From Amycolatopsis benzoatilytica AK 16/65 (GTDB lineage Bacteria > Actinomycetota > Actinomycetes > Mycobacteriales > Pseudonocardiaceae): a DNA stretch of 64,000 nucleotides. Of the stretch, positions 1 to 7,692 are shown piece after piece. Every line of letters starts with the position of its first letter. Position 1 is the stretch's first letter. The stretch covers positions 3,582,929 through 3,646,928 of the forward strand of contig NZ_KB912942.1 in assembly GCF_000383915.1 (NCBI RefSeq), written 5' to 3'. The translations under genes were made by a program, and so were the position numbers. The notes under the pieces were generated by a model. The model searched no databases, was not told where the DNA came from, and was given only the letters and a program-made list of their open reading frames with translations.

Positions 1-678
1 AACGACTTCGCCCGCCGCTACGCGGCCGCGATTGAAGCCGACGGCAATGTCACTCTCAACACCCTCGACCTGTTCCGCAAGGACGTCTCCACCTAGTCCG
101 GCTCTACGACTTCATGAGCCAGATCGTCAACTACGGCGACCCCTACCTGGAAATTCTGTCATTCCTGCGACTGCTGGAGAAGGTCATCGCAGACTCGTCC
201 TGGACCGCGGAAGTCGACCTCTCCGGCATAGTCCTGGCCGGGGTCGAGCACAGCAAGGAGACAGCGGTCAACATCTCGCTGACCGGCGACGGCGAACTGA
301 AAGGGATCAGCGCCGCGGGGTCCGGGCACGGAAGGAGCCGGAGTACAGCGCACTCCAGATCGTCATCGACAAGATAACGACCTCTTCGGAGCCGAGTCGT
401 TCTCCGAATCCCAGGTCCGCGAGTTCGTCCAGGGGCTCGTGCAGCGGCTGCTCGCCTACCCGAATCTGGTCAACCAGACCAAGGTGAACTCGGAGAAGCA
501 GTTCATCAAGTCACAGGACTTCCAAGCGGCAGTCGCCGAGGCTGTCGATGACAACCAGGAGGCCCACAACACCATGGCTGACTACTTCGTCAGCGACAGG
601 CCCGGAATCAACGCTGTCATCGCGGGACTCGCAGACGCCTTCGACGAGGCGGCCATCGATCAGCCTATGGATGAGTGA
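1..678 (+). pseudogene. Type I restriction HsdR-like C-terminal remnant
   Basis: The text resembles the C-terminal helical part of type I restriction endonuclease R subunits, including a stretch reading VRLYDFMSQIVNYGDPYLE and a later LLAYPNLVNQTKVNSEKQF. It is spread over three reading frames: frame 1 to about base 94 (stop TAG), frame 3 to about 325, frame 2 to about 375, then frame 1 again to the TGA at 676-678. Each change fits loss of one base, so the three deletions restore the original frame. The 5' part lies outside the window. No hsdM or hsdS partner is visible here. The gene cannot make a full R subunit as written. Sequencing error is a less likely alternative, given three separate lesions. 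Confidence 0.75.
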
Positions 679-782
679 GCAGCTCATCTGATGCATGGCG
701 CGTCTGTTCCCTGAGCAGTCGTGACAACGGCTGGTACCCAGCCACCTCGTAGCCACCTTCACCACCCTCGTCGGCGCCATGC

Positions 783-3536
783 TCAGCCGTCATCACGGAA
801 GCCCGTAGCGGCGAGTCGCTCCTGCAACCGGGCGTGCCGGAATTGGTACACCGCACCGACCTGCCGCAGCACGCCGCGGCGGTGCGCGTCGTCGAGGAAA
901 GCCATGAATCGCAACGGAATGTGGCCACGAGCTGCCAGCCACAACCGTGTGCAGGCAAATGCGCCCCAGGCCCGGGACAGGCAGACGCTGAGCCCGACGG
1001 CCAGCCCGAACAGACCGCCGGCCGCCACCGCGTGGACTACGCTGGGTATTTCCCGGATCACCCGGCCGCCGATCAGCGCACCGGCGATGCCGTACGCGAC
1101 AGTGCCGGGCTTCGGCGCGAAGTACCGGCCGAGCAGGGCGGCGGCGACGCCGCCAGCCACGCTCAGTACCAGGTCGAAGCTGCTGTCCAAGATCTGGACG
1201 GTCGGCTCGTCCTGGGTGAAGCGCAGCGCGAGGCTGTAGAACAGGCCCAGCGACATCGTGAACGCCAACGTGAACGACAAGGCGGCGGCGCGATCCTGAC
1301 GCAAGACAGTGCCAGGGTTGGAGACCCGGTTGGCGTCCAGTGGAGTGCCGAGCCAGACGTGCACGCCGACGGCCAGGCCGACCACCACCACCACGAGACC
1401 GATGACCCCGATCGGCAGCGCCCAGCCGAAGCCGAGGCAGGTCCCGGTCGCCGCGCCGATCGCGAACCGGCGCGCGAACCGGCCGGAGATCCCGGTGAAG
1501 GTCGCCTCAACCCGCTGCGGGCCTGGTCGGCGGCCGATGCTGTGCGTGACGAGGCCGGCGGCGCCGCCGGAGACCCCGTAGATCGCCGCGGTGACCGGGT
1601 CGGCGGCCAGCAAACCGGTGAGCACGAACAGCAGCGCGGGCGGCAGACCGAGGTAGAGGCCAACGACGAAACGCGGCACCGCCTGGTCTAGCCGCCACCA
1701 GGCAAGGTCGCGGGTGCGTTCGCGTTCGAGCCGCCGGGCGAGGAAGGACAACCATCGCTCGACGTGTTTCGGGTCGTACTCGCGCGGAAGGCCGAGCCGG
1801 GCAGGCGGGGATGGTCGGCGCGCGTACACCGACGGCAGGTACGCATCGAGCAGGTGCCGTTCGATCGTCGCACGGTCCGGAAACCGTGCAGTGTCACAGA
1901 GTTCGCCGGGGTCAGTGGCGGGGCTGGCGTAGGCGCTCCGGGCCAGGTCGACCATCAACGGCGTGCGCAGCGCCTGGGCCAGCGCCCCGGTCGGCTCCCG
2001 TTTCAGCCATGTGACCAGCGGCTGCCACCGGGTCTCGCCGGGACGTCGACGTGCGGTCAGGAACTCGACTGCGTCTTCGATCTCCACCGGTTCGATCTCC
2101 ACTACGGCGGCCCTGACCAGGAACGAGCCCGCCGCCCGCACCGCGAGCTCGTACTCGGTCCCTCGACAGGTCACCACCAGTGGCCGGCCGGCGCTTACGG
2201 CCTGGTCGAGTGCGTCGATCGCGGCCGTATGCAGGCCGGGCGGAGTCTCATCCAGCCCGTCCAACACGGGGATGACCCGGCCGTCGAGCACCAGACGCAG
2301 CCCAGCGTCCGGGCCGTAGATGGCGGTGTTGGCCAGCCACGGGTAGTCCTCGACCAGCCGCCGGGCCAGCCAGGCGTCCAAGTGCTCGTGATGCGGATTC
2401 CACGACGCAAGCGTCAGCAGTACCGGCACCGGCTCGCCCGGTGGGAGGTCAGCGAGCAGGCCGAGCGTGAGAAGAACGGCCAGCACCGACTTGCCGGCGC
2501 CGGGCTCGCCCAGCACCACCAGCTGCCGCGACGGGACCTGACGGAACTTGGCCACCACATCGGTCAGGTCGCCGCTGAGGACTAATCGCTCCGAGCCGTA
2601 GCCGGGAGAGTCACCCAGCACCGCCGACGCCGCGGCCGCCACCTCTCGTTCGGTGCTCGACCAGCGCAGCGGAACAGGCTTCGGTCGATGCAGCGACCGC
2701 ATCTCGGCCTCGGCCGTCCACTGCCGGGCGATTGCTGCCGCGAGCTCCTTAGCCGCGCGGTCCAGGCCGTCGGTAGGAGCTGGTTTCGCGCGCCGCGGCC
2801 GGTTCTCCCCGCGGAGGATACGTTCGTGCAGTTCACAGACGTCTGCTCCGGGGTCAACGCCCAGCTCCTCGGCCAGTCCGGCGCGCAGCTGCTGGAAAGT
2901 CTTGAGTGCATCGGCCTGCCGCCCGGCGCGGTCGAGCGCGAGCATGAGCTGTGCGTGCGGCCGTTCTCGCAGCGGGTTGTCGGCAACGACCGCGGCGAGT
3001 TCGTCGATGACCTCGCGGTGCTGCCCCAAAGCGAGCTGCCAGTCCACGCACGACTCGAACGCGTCCAGGCGCTGCTCGTCTAGCCGCGCCGCGCGTCCGG
3101 CCAGCGCGCCGGTGCCGAGGCCGTCAAGGGCCGGACCGCGCCACAGCTTCAGCGCCGTCCGGATCTCGCGCACTCCGTCGCGCAGCGCGCCCTTGTCGAC
3201 CTGCCGTCGCGCCTCGGCGACATGTTTGGTGAACCGCAGCAGGTCGAGCTGCTCGTCGGTGACCACGAGCCGGTAGCCCGGGCCGTCTGTGACGATGAGC
3301 TGCTGCTCGGTGTCGCCCAGCCGGTCCCGCAACGCCGACACGCAGTTCTGCACCTGTTTGGTCGCGGTCGCCGGCGGCTCCTCGTCCCACGTCGACTCGA
3401 TCAGCCGCGCCATCGGCACGACCATGCCCGGGGCCAGCAGCAGCGTCGCCAGCACCCGTTGATGCCGGGTGCTCGGCAGCGCGAGCCGACCCTGAACCGT
3501 CCAGATCTCCAGCGGCCCCAGCACACAGAAATCCAT
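783..3536 (-). CDS. AfsR/SARP-family regulator with NACHT NTPase and C-terminal membrane domain
   Basis: This 917-residue protein starts with an OmpR-type DNA-binding domain (about 1-95) and a bacterial transcriptional activation domain (about 96-245), the SARP layout of antibiotic-pathway activators. A NACHT-type NTPase follows, with Walker A GEPGAGKS at 343-350 and Walker B VIPVLDGLDE at 421-430. Unlike AfsR, which ends in TPR repeats, the C-terminal part (about 640-870) is a run of hydrophobic segments, so the protein is probably membrane anchored. The start ATG has a purine-rich GGAGGAGGGG ribosome site immediately upstream. It diverges from a small secreted protein gene, with about 145 bp between them. 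No biosynthetic cluster is next to it, so its target is unknown. Confidence 0.85.
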   Translation of the reverse strand: MDFCVLGPLEIWTVQGRLALPSTRHQRVLATLLLAPGMVVPMARLIESTWDEEPPATATKQVQNCVSALRDRLGDTEQQLIVTDGPGYRLVVTDEQLDLLRFTKHVAEARRQVDKGALRDGVREIRTALKLWRGPALDGLGTGALAGRAARLDEQRLDAFESCVDWQLALGQHREVIDELAAVVADNPLRERPHAQLMLALDRAGRQADALKTFQQLRAGLAEELGVDPGADVCELHERILRGENRPRRAKPAPTDGLDRAAKELAAAIARQWTAEAEMRSLHRPKPVPLRWSSTEREVAAAASAVLGDSPGYGSERLVLSGDLTDVVAKFRQVPSRQLVVLGEPGAGKSVLAVLLTLGLLADLPPGEPVPVLLTLASWNPHHEHLDAWLARRLVEDYPWLANTAIYGPDAGLRLVLDGRVIPVLDGLDETPPGLHTAAIDALDQAVSAGRPLVVTCRGTEYELAVRAAGSFLVRAAVVEIEPVEIEDAVEFLTARRRPGETRWQPLVTWLKREPTGALAQALRTPLMVDLARSAYASPATDPGELCDTARFPDRATIERHLLDAYLPSVYARRPSPPARLGLPREYDPKHVERWLSFLARRLERERTRDLAWWRLDQAVPRFVVGLYLGLPPALLFVLTGLLAADPVTAAIYGVSGGAAGLVTHSIGRRPGPQRVEATFTGISGRFARRFAIGAATGTCLGFGWALPIGVIGLVVVVVGLAVGVHVWLGTPLDANRVSNPGTVLRQDRAAALSFTLAFTMSLGLFYSLALRFTQDEPTVQILDSSFDLVLSVAGGVAAALLGRYFAPKPGTVAYGIAGALIGGRVIREIPSVVHAVAAGGLFGLAVGLSVCLSRAWGAFACTRLWLAARGHIPLRFMAFLDDAHRRGVLRQVGAVYQFRHARLQERLAATGFRDDG

Positions 3537-3680
3537 AGGCCCCCCTCCTCCGGTTCATGATATTAGCCCGTTTGACCTGCGGGAGGACCGCGCGATGACG
3601 AGGCGAGGACGGATCTTCGTAGCGTGGCGCTCGTCCGGTCACCCGCCCCGGTGGTGATCGAATCGAGGGGAGAACGTCAC

Positions 3681-4154
3681 ATGTCCAAGTTCCGCTCCGT
3701 GGTGGCTCTCGCGGCCACCGCCGCTGGTGTCGCCACCGGCACCGTGCTCGCGCCGACGCCGGCTTCCGCGGCCAACGCGCAGTGGAAGGTCAACGCCTAC
3801 AGCGGCAGCACGCTGCACGCCAAGGCCTATGGGGATTTCGCCAACAACGGCGGCGTATATGCCACGGTCGGCATCAACTACGTCGACATGCTCAATAATG
3901 GGAACCCTGTCTACGTTGAAGTGCACTGGTCTTTTTGGCGAACCCCGGTCGGCAGCTCCACTCCGGTATGGTATCCCGAGAAGGTATACAAGCAGACTGA
4001 CCGCACTGAACGCATGAAATACGTACCCACGAGTTTGTCGAAAGGGCTGCGGGGCGATTCAAATAAGGTGCGTGCGACAATCAAGGTGTGTGAAGACAGG
4101 CCTCACAATTTTGACATTTGCTCCGATCCTGCGATCGTGGCGTTCGACTACTGA
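3681..4154 (+). CDS. Small secreted protein, function unknown
   Basis: This is a 157-residue protein with a clear Sec signal peptide: basic MSKFR, a hydrophobic core, and a probable signal peptidase I site after ASA at residue 30. The mature part is about 127 residues, rich in Asn, Tyr and Val, with two Cys near the end (VCEDRPHNFDIC) that could form a disulfide. ATG 3681 was chosen over the upstream GTG at 3624 because it starts the signal peptide and follows a GAGGGGAGAAC ribosome site. The base composition drops in the last 250 bases, which suggests a recently acquired gene. I do not recognise the family. It diverges from the SARP-NACHT regulator and might be its target, but that is only positional. 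Confidence 0.75.
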   Translation: MSKFRSVVALAATAAGVATGTVLAPTPASAANAQWKVNAYSGSTLHAKAYGDFANNGGVYATVGINYVDMLNNGNPVYVEVHWSFWRTPVGSSTPVWYPEKVYKQTDRTERMKYVPTSLSKGLRGDSNKVRATIKVCEDRPHNFDICSDPAIVAFDY

Positions 4155-4329
4155 CTTAAGTCGTGACACCGCCTGCCGAGCCGTCGGTACGCGGAAACTG
4201 TGGCCCGCTGGGAACCAACAGCTCGGCAGTGGTGTTCGTTAGGCACTAATTTGACCCGGTCAATTCGGCCGATGCGTTTTGTGCGTTGGGTGTGGCCCGA
4301 GTCAGGCTGGTGGTGAAGGCAGGACCGCG

Positions 4330-4680
4330 CGGCGTGGTCGTGGAGATCGAGCATCACGGTGCTATCCCGGTCGTGGCGTGCCACACCCGGGGCGGTCTCG
4401 TCGCGGGAACCGGTGGCGACGAGCCGCCCGTCCGGCGACCACACAACCACCCGTACCCGACCTGTGTGCCCGCGCAGCCCGAGCCGTTTCCGGTGACGGC
4501 GCGGCGTCCCGGATCCGGATCGTGCTGTCGCGCGGCGCGCTCGCGACCAGGGTGCCTTCGGGCGACCAGGTGCCCCCTTCGACCCAGTCGGCGTGTCCGC
4601 GGAGCACGGCCGTCTCCTCGCCTTCGCCGGAGTCCCACAGGCCCTGACGGGAGCGCGTTTCCGACAAGGTTGGTGGCCAC
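4330..4680 (-). pseudogene. WD40-repeat protein remnant
   Basis: Two WD40 repeat units can be read on the minus strand: one as ETAVLRGHADWVEGGTWSPEG (about 4540-4620), then in another frame LRGHTGRVRVVVWSPDGRL (about 4420-4490). The end of the second repeat, VWHATTG, lies in a third frame. Neither frame has a plausible start or a complete propeller of seven repeats. This is what is left of a WD40 protein, a type often fused to Ser/Thr kinases or NACHT proteins in actinomycetes. The rest of 4155-4721 holds nothing else I can support. Confidence 0.65.
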
Positions 4681-4721
4681 CGAGCGCGGCGACGCGACCG
4701 CTCAACCACCGAGCGGACGCG

Positions 4722-5213
4722 TCAAGACAGCGGCCGGGCGCCCGGGCCGGGCGACGCGACGATCTCGCGCGCTGCGTGGTTCTCGTGGCCATGTCCGCAC
4801 TTGAGGGCGGCCTCGACGGGGGCACCGCAGCCGCTGTGGCGCAGGGACATCGTCGGCCCGCGGTCACCGGTCAGCCAGCGGTCGGCCCAGCCGATCATGG
4901 CGATCATGGTCGGCACGAGATCCCGACCCTGGTCGGTGAGCCGGTATTCCGCGCGCTCCCGCGCCCCCGGCTCCTTGTAGGGCACCTTCACGAGGAGTCC
5001 CTGCGCGACGAGATCGCGCAGCCGCGCCGAGAGCACTCCCGGGCTCATCCCGGTGCGGCGGAGGAAGTCGTCGAACCGGCGGGTGCCGTAGAACGCCTCG
5101 CGCATGATCACGCCCGACGAGTGCGGAGTCAGGGCCGCCAGCGTCAGGGCCACCGAGTCCGGAACGATGTCCCACGCGACGCGATCCCACGACTGGTCCG
5201 CTTCGTGCGTCAT
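4722..5213 (-). CDS. HxlR-family winged-helix transcriptional regulator
   Basis: The protein of about 163 residues carries the HxlR winged helix: REAFYGTRRFDDFLRRTGMSPGVLSARLRDLVAQGLL is the recognition region (described in parts: FYGTRRFDDFLR, then GMSPGVLSARLRDL), and YRLTDQGRDLVP is the usual wing and C-terminal helix. Cys and His residues near the end (SGCGAPVEAALKCGHGH) resemble the metal-binding tail seen in some members. The ATG at 5213 was preferred; a GTG at 5231 in the same frame is possible but has no ribosome site. HxlR proteins usually control an adjacent detoxification or redox gene, but here both flanks are broken genes, so it may be an orphan. Confidence 0.8.
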   Translation of the reverse strand: MTHEADQSWDRVAWDIVPDSVALTLAALTPHSSGVIMREAFYGTRRFDDFLRRTGMSPGVLSARLRDLVAQGLLVKVPYKEPGARERAEYRLTDQGRDLVPTMIAMIGWADRWLTGDRGPTMSLRHSGCGAPVEAALKCGHGHENHAAREIVASPGPGARPLS

Positions 5214-5589
5214 CTCACCTCGCCGGGCCACACCAGTGCGAACGGCTCAACCGGGCCATCTCCCCCAATGCGGTCGCCTGAGTTCGCCCCAGTTGCACAA
5301 GCTGGCGGCACCAGCGGGTTCGCGTACCCAGCGGGATCGTGGCCGGGCTCGCCCACCGGCGATCCGACATCGCCGGGCTGAAACCCTTTGGTTCGTAGCA
5401 TAGTTCCAAGTTCAGCGCCCGGTACAGGCGGCTCATGCCAGCCGTGGTTGCGTCGGCCAGTGTCCCGCAGCCATCGCCGAGGGCATCGATCGTCGGCGAA
5501 GAGCGCCAGCAGCGCGGTGTCTTCGCGTTCGAGAACAGCGTTCACCCGCCCACCGCCTCGTTCACTCCTGCGTCGCGCGGTCATGCGTG

Positions 5590-6060
5590 CTTCCGCTGCA
5601 GCCCCGTCCCCATCGTTGGGCGGATAGAGCTGCAGCGGCTGGGTTTCGCGGACGAGCGCGCACATCCCGGCGAGATCGGGAGGAGCGACGCCGAACGCCA
5701 ATGCATGGGCTCAGACGTTGCCCAATGCCGAGAATTCGACCGTGGCGGCGAGCACCGGTACACCGCGCGTGTCGGCGGTCAACTGGCGCAGCAGCCGGTT
5801 GCGGCTTCCCTCCGGCCGACGACGCGCGCGACGTCGACGGCGCGACCGGCGCTGCCCGCGGCCCGGCGGACCGCGCGGCGGTAGCTCGGCGCAAGACTGT
5901 CCACGACGCAGCGGACGACCTCGCCCCGGGTGCGCGGCGCCGCCCGGCCGAGCCGTCGGCAAGCCTCCGCGATCCGCCCAAGCATGTCGCCGAGGGGCAG
6001 GAGTTCACGTGCGTCGAGGTCCATTACGGACGCGACAAGAGGTGCGGCGGCCGCTTGCTT
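5590..6060 (-). pseudogene. Decayed second rhamnulokinase C-terminal fragment
   Basis: Read on the minus strand, this stretch parallels the C-terminal third of the intact rhamnulokinase at 6232-7692. Segments such as DLDARELLPLGDMLGRIAEAC and GEVVRCVVDSLAPSYRRAVR match the kinase's DVDAPEFLPPGD and AEVVRCILDSLALAYRR. The match continues in other frames (RLLRQLTADTRGVPV, then ETQPLQLYPPNDG), so at least two frameshifts are present. Identity is well below what a recent duplication would give, so this is an old or foreign paralogue. It has no N-terminal nucleotide-binding half. See the two adjoining fragments at 6079-6130 and 6131-6235. Confidence 0.7.
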
Positions 6061-6078
6061 CAGCGCGGCTGCGAGGTC

Positions 6079-6130
6079 TGGGTTCCTGGTAGATCACCAC
6101 GATCCCGGCCGCCTTCGCGTCAGCCGGCGA
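6079..6130 (-). pseudogene. 52-bp fragment of a sugar ABC-transporter ATPase gene
   Basis: Bases 6079-6130 match 17105-17156, inside the rhamnose ABC ATPase gene, with only four differences in 52 positions. The encoded Q-loop motif reads ADAKAAG followed by VVIYQEP. Nothing of the ATPase continues on either side: to the left lies the kinase fragment, to the right the lutA stub. The fragment is too short to tell a copy of this rhaT from a piece of a related ATPase, because the Q-loop is strongly conserved. Confidence 0.65.
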
Positions 6131-6235
6131 AACTCCACCTCAATTCCCAGCCGGCGCAACAGTCGGACGCCGGCTTTCCCGGCTTCCGGGAACACCGGCA
6201 TCGTTGATGCAGGTGACCAGCAGTGCGACCCTCAC
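6131..6235 (-). pseudogene. lutA: lutA 5' stub (lactate-utilisation Fe-S protein), truncated and frameshifted
   Basis: The reading frame begins with GTG at 6235, overlapping the rhamnulokinase stop by four bases (GTGA). It reads MRVALLVTCINDAG, the start of LutA/YkgE-type Fe-S proteins of L-lactate oxidation (family pattern MRVALFVTCxND). After about 16 codons the frame slips by one base; the other frame continues the family text with FPEAGKAGVRLLRRLG, then the homology stops dead at the ATPase fragment. All Cys-rich CCG domains are gone. In related actinobacteria lutABC commonly follows rhamnose genes because lactaldehyde oxidation yields lactate, so this operon has lost its lactate-oxidation tail. 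Confidence 0.7.
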
Positions 6236-7692
6236 AGCGGACTCACGCCTTCCCAGGACTGCACCTGTGCGGAGGGGGTGTAGCGGCGAACAGACTGGGT
6301 CCGTCCGACCAGCGCGCGCATCGCGGCCAGATCCGGAAGATCCTCGCCTAGAGTGCGGGCCTGGACCAGCACATTGCCCAAAGCGGTCGCTTCCACCGGG
6401 CCTGCCACGACGGGAATTCCGCACGCGTCGGCCGTGAGCTGGCACAGTAGCTCGTTGCGAGCCCCGCCGCCGACGATGTGCACGACATCGATCGTCCGTC
6501 CGCTCAGGCCCGCGGCTTCGCGGACCGTACGCCGGTAGGCCAGCGCCAAGCTGTCGAGGATGCACCGGACGACCTCGGCTCGGGTCTCCGGCGGTTCCTG
6601 CCCGGACGCCCGGCACGCCGCGACGATCCGGGCAGGCATGTCGCCCGGCGGAAGGAACTCCGGCGCGTCCACGTCGACGACCGCGCGCAGGGGACGCACG
6701 GCGGCAGCCTCGGCCAGGAGCCGCCCGAGTCCGACCCTGTCACCGCGAGCGCGCCACGTTCGCAGCGTCTCGGACAGCACCCACAGCCCCATCACATTGC
6801 GAAGAAACCGGATGGTGCCGTCGACACCGGCTTCGTTGGTGAAGTTCGCCGCCATGGCGGCGTCGGACAGCACCGGCGCGTCGAGCTCGACTCCCACCAG
6901 CGACCAGGTTCCCGAGGAGATGTAGGCGAAGGTGGCTCCCGGCTCGGCCGGGACGCCGACCACAGCCGATGCGGTGTCGTGCGATCCCACCGCAACCAGA
7001 GGCAGCGTGGGCATTCCCGCCTCTTCAGCGACCGCGGGGAGCAACGGACCGATCAAGTCGCCGGCTGACCGCAAGGGCGGGAACAGCCCGGGCCGAAGAC
7101 CAGCCTTGGCGGCGATGCCGATGGCCCAGTCGCCGGCGCGCACGTCGTAGAGCTGGGTGGTCGAGGCGTTCGTGCGTTCTGCACCGATCTGCCCGGTGAG
7201 CCAGTACGCCAGCAGGTCGGGAATCATCAGCAACGTGGCGGCTTCGCGCACGCGCGCGCCGTCCCGCTCGGACATCAGCTGGTACAAGGTGTTGAACGGA
7301 AGCTGCTGGAGGCCCGTGACGGCGTAGAGTTCGCGGTCGGGCAGCAGGCCGCGCAGCTGTTCCGGGACGCCCTCGGTCCGGGTGTCCCGATAGTGCACGG
7401 GATTGCCGAGCAGCGTCCCGGACGGGTCGAGCAGACCGTAGTCGACGGCCCAGGAATCGATGCCCACGGCGTCGAGCGGCGCCTTCGCCTGGGCGGCCCG
7501 AATGCCCGCCAGTACTTCGGTGTAGATCGCGAGGATGTCCCAGTACAGGGTCGACTTGCCCCGTCCGGCCAGGCGCACCGGCCCGTTCGGGAACCGGTGC
7601 GCCTCCGCGAGAGCCAGTCGGCCGGGCTCGACCTCGCCCGTCATCACGCGGCCGCTCGAAGCGCCCAAATCGACCGCAGCGACCCTGATCAC
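6232..7692 (-). CDS. rhaB: L-rhamnulokinase
   Basis: RhaB phosphorylates L-rhamnulose to L-rhamnulose 1-phosphate with ATP in the cytoplasm. The 486-residue product has the FGGY-kinase layout: N-terminal phosphate loop AAVDLGASSGR (about 5-15), the conserved GIDSWAVDYGLLD segment, and the C-terminal ATP site VHIVGGGARNELLCQLTAD. The GTG start at 7692 overlaps the stop of the upstream isomerase-like gene (GTGA); the reading frame stays open further upstream but that part is only antisense-type sequence. Its own stop overlaps the GTG of the lutA stub. It is the last intact gene of the rhamnose operon. An L-fuculokinase role for the same enzyme cannot be excluded. Confidence 0.92.
   Translation of the reverse strand: MIRVAAVDLGASSGRVMTGEVEPGRLALAEAHRFPNGPVRLAGRGKSTLYWDILAIYTEVLAGIRAAQAKAPLDAVGIDSWAVDYGLLDPSGTLLGNPVHYRDTRTEGVPEQLRGLLPDRELYAVTGLQQLPFNTLYQLMSERDGARVREAATLLMIPDLLAYWLTGQIGAERTNASTTQLYDVRAGDWAIGIAAKAGLRPGLFPPLRSAGDLIGPLLPAVAEEAGMPTLPLVAVGSHDTASAVVGVPAEPGATFAYISSGTWSLVGVELDAPVLSDAAMAANFTNEAGVDGTIRFLRNVMGLWVLSETLRTWRARGDRVGLGRLLAEAAAVRPLRAVVDVDAPEFLPPGDMPARIVAACRASGQEPPETRAEVVRCILDSLALAYRRTVREAAGLSGRTIDVVHIVGGGARNELLCQLTADACGIPVVAGPVEATALGNVLVQARTLGEDLPDLAAMRALVGRTQSVRRYTPSAQVQSWEGVSPL

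Noticed and set aside
5215..5436. Minus-strand frame with MSRLYRALNLELCYEP, like the C-terminus of serine recombinases
   Set aside because: Only about 15 residues look familiar, and no catalytic or zinc-ribbon part is present. Too weak to list as a gene.
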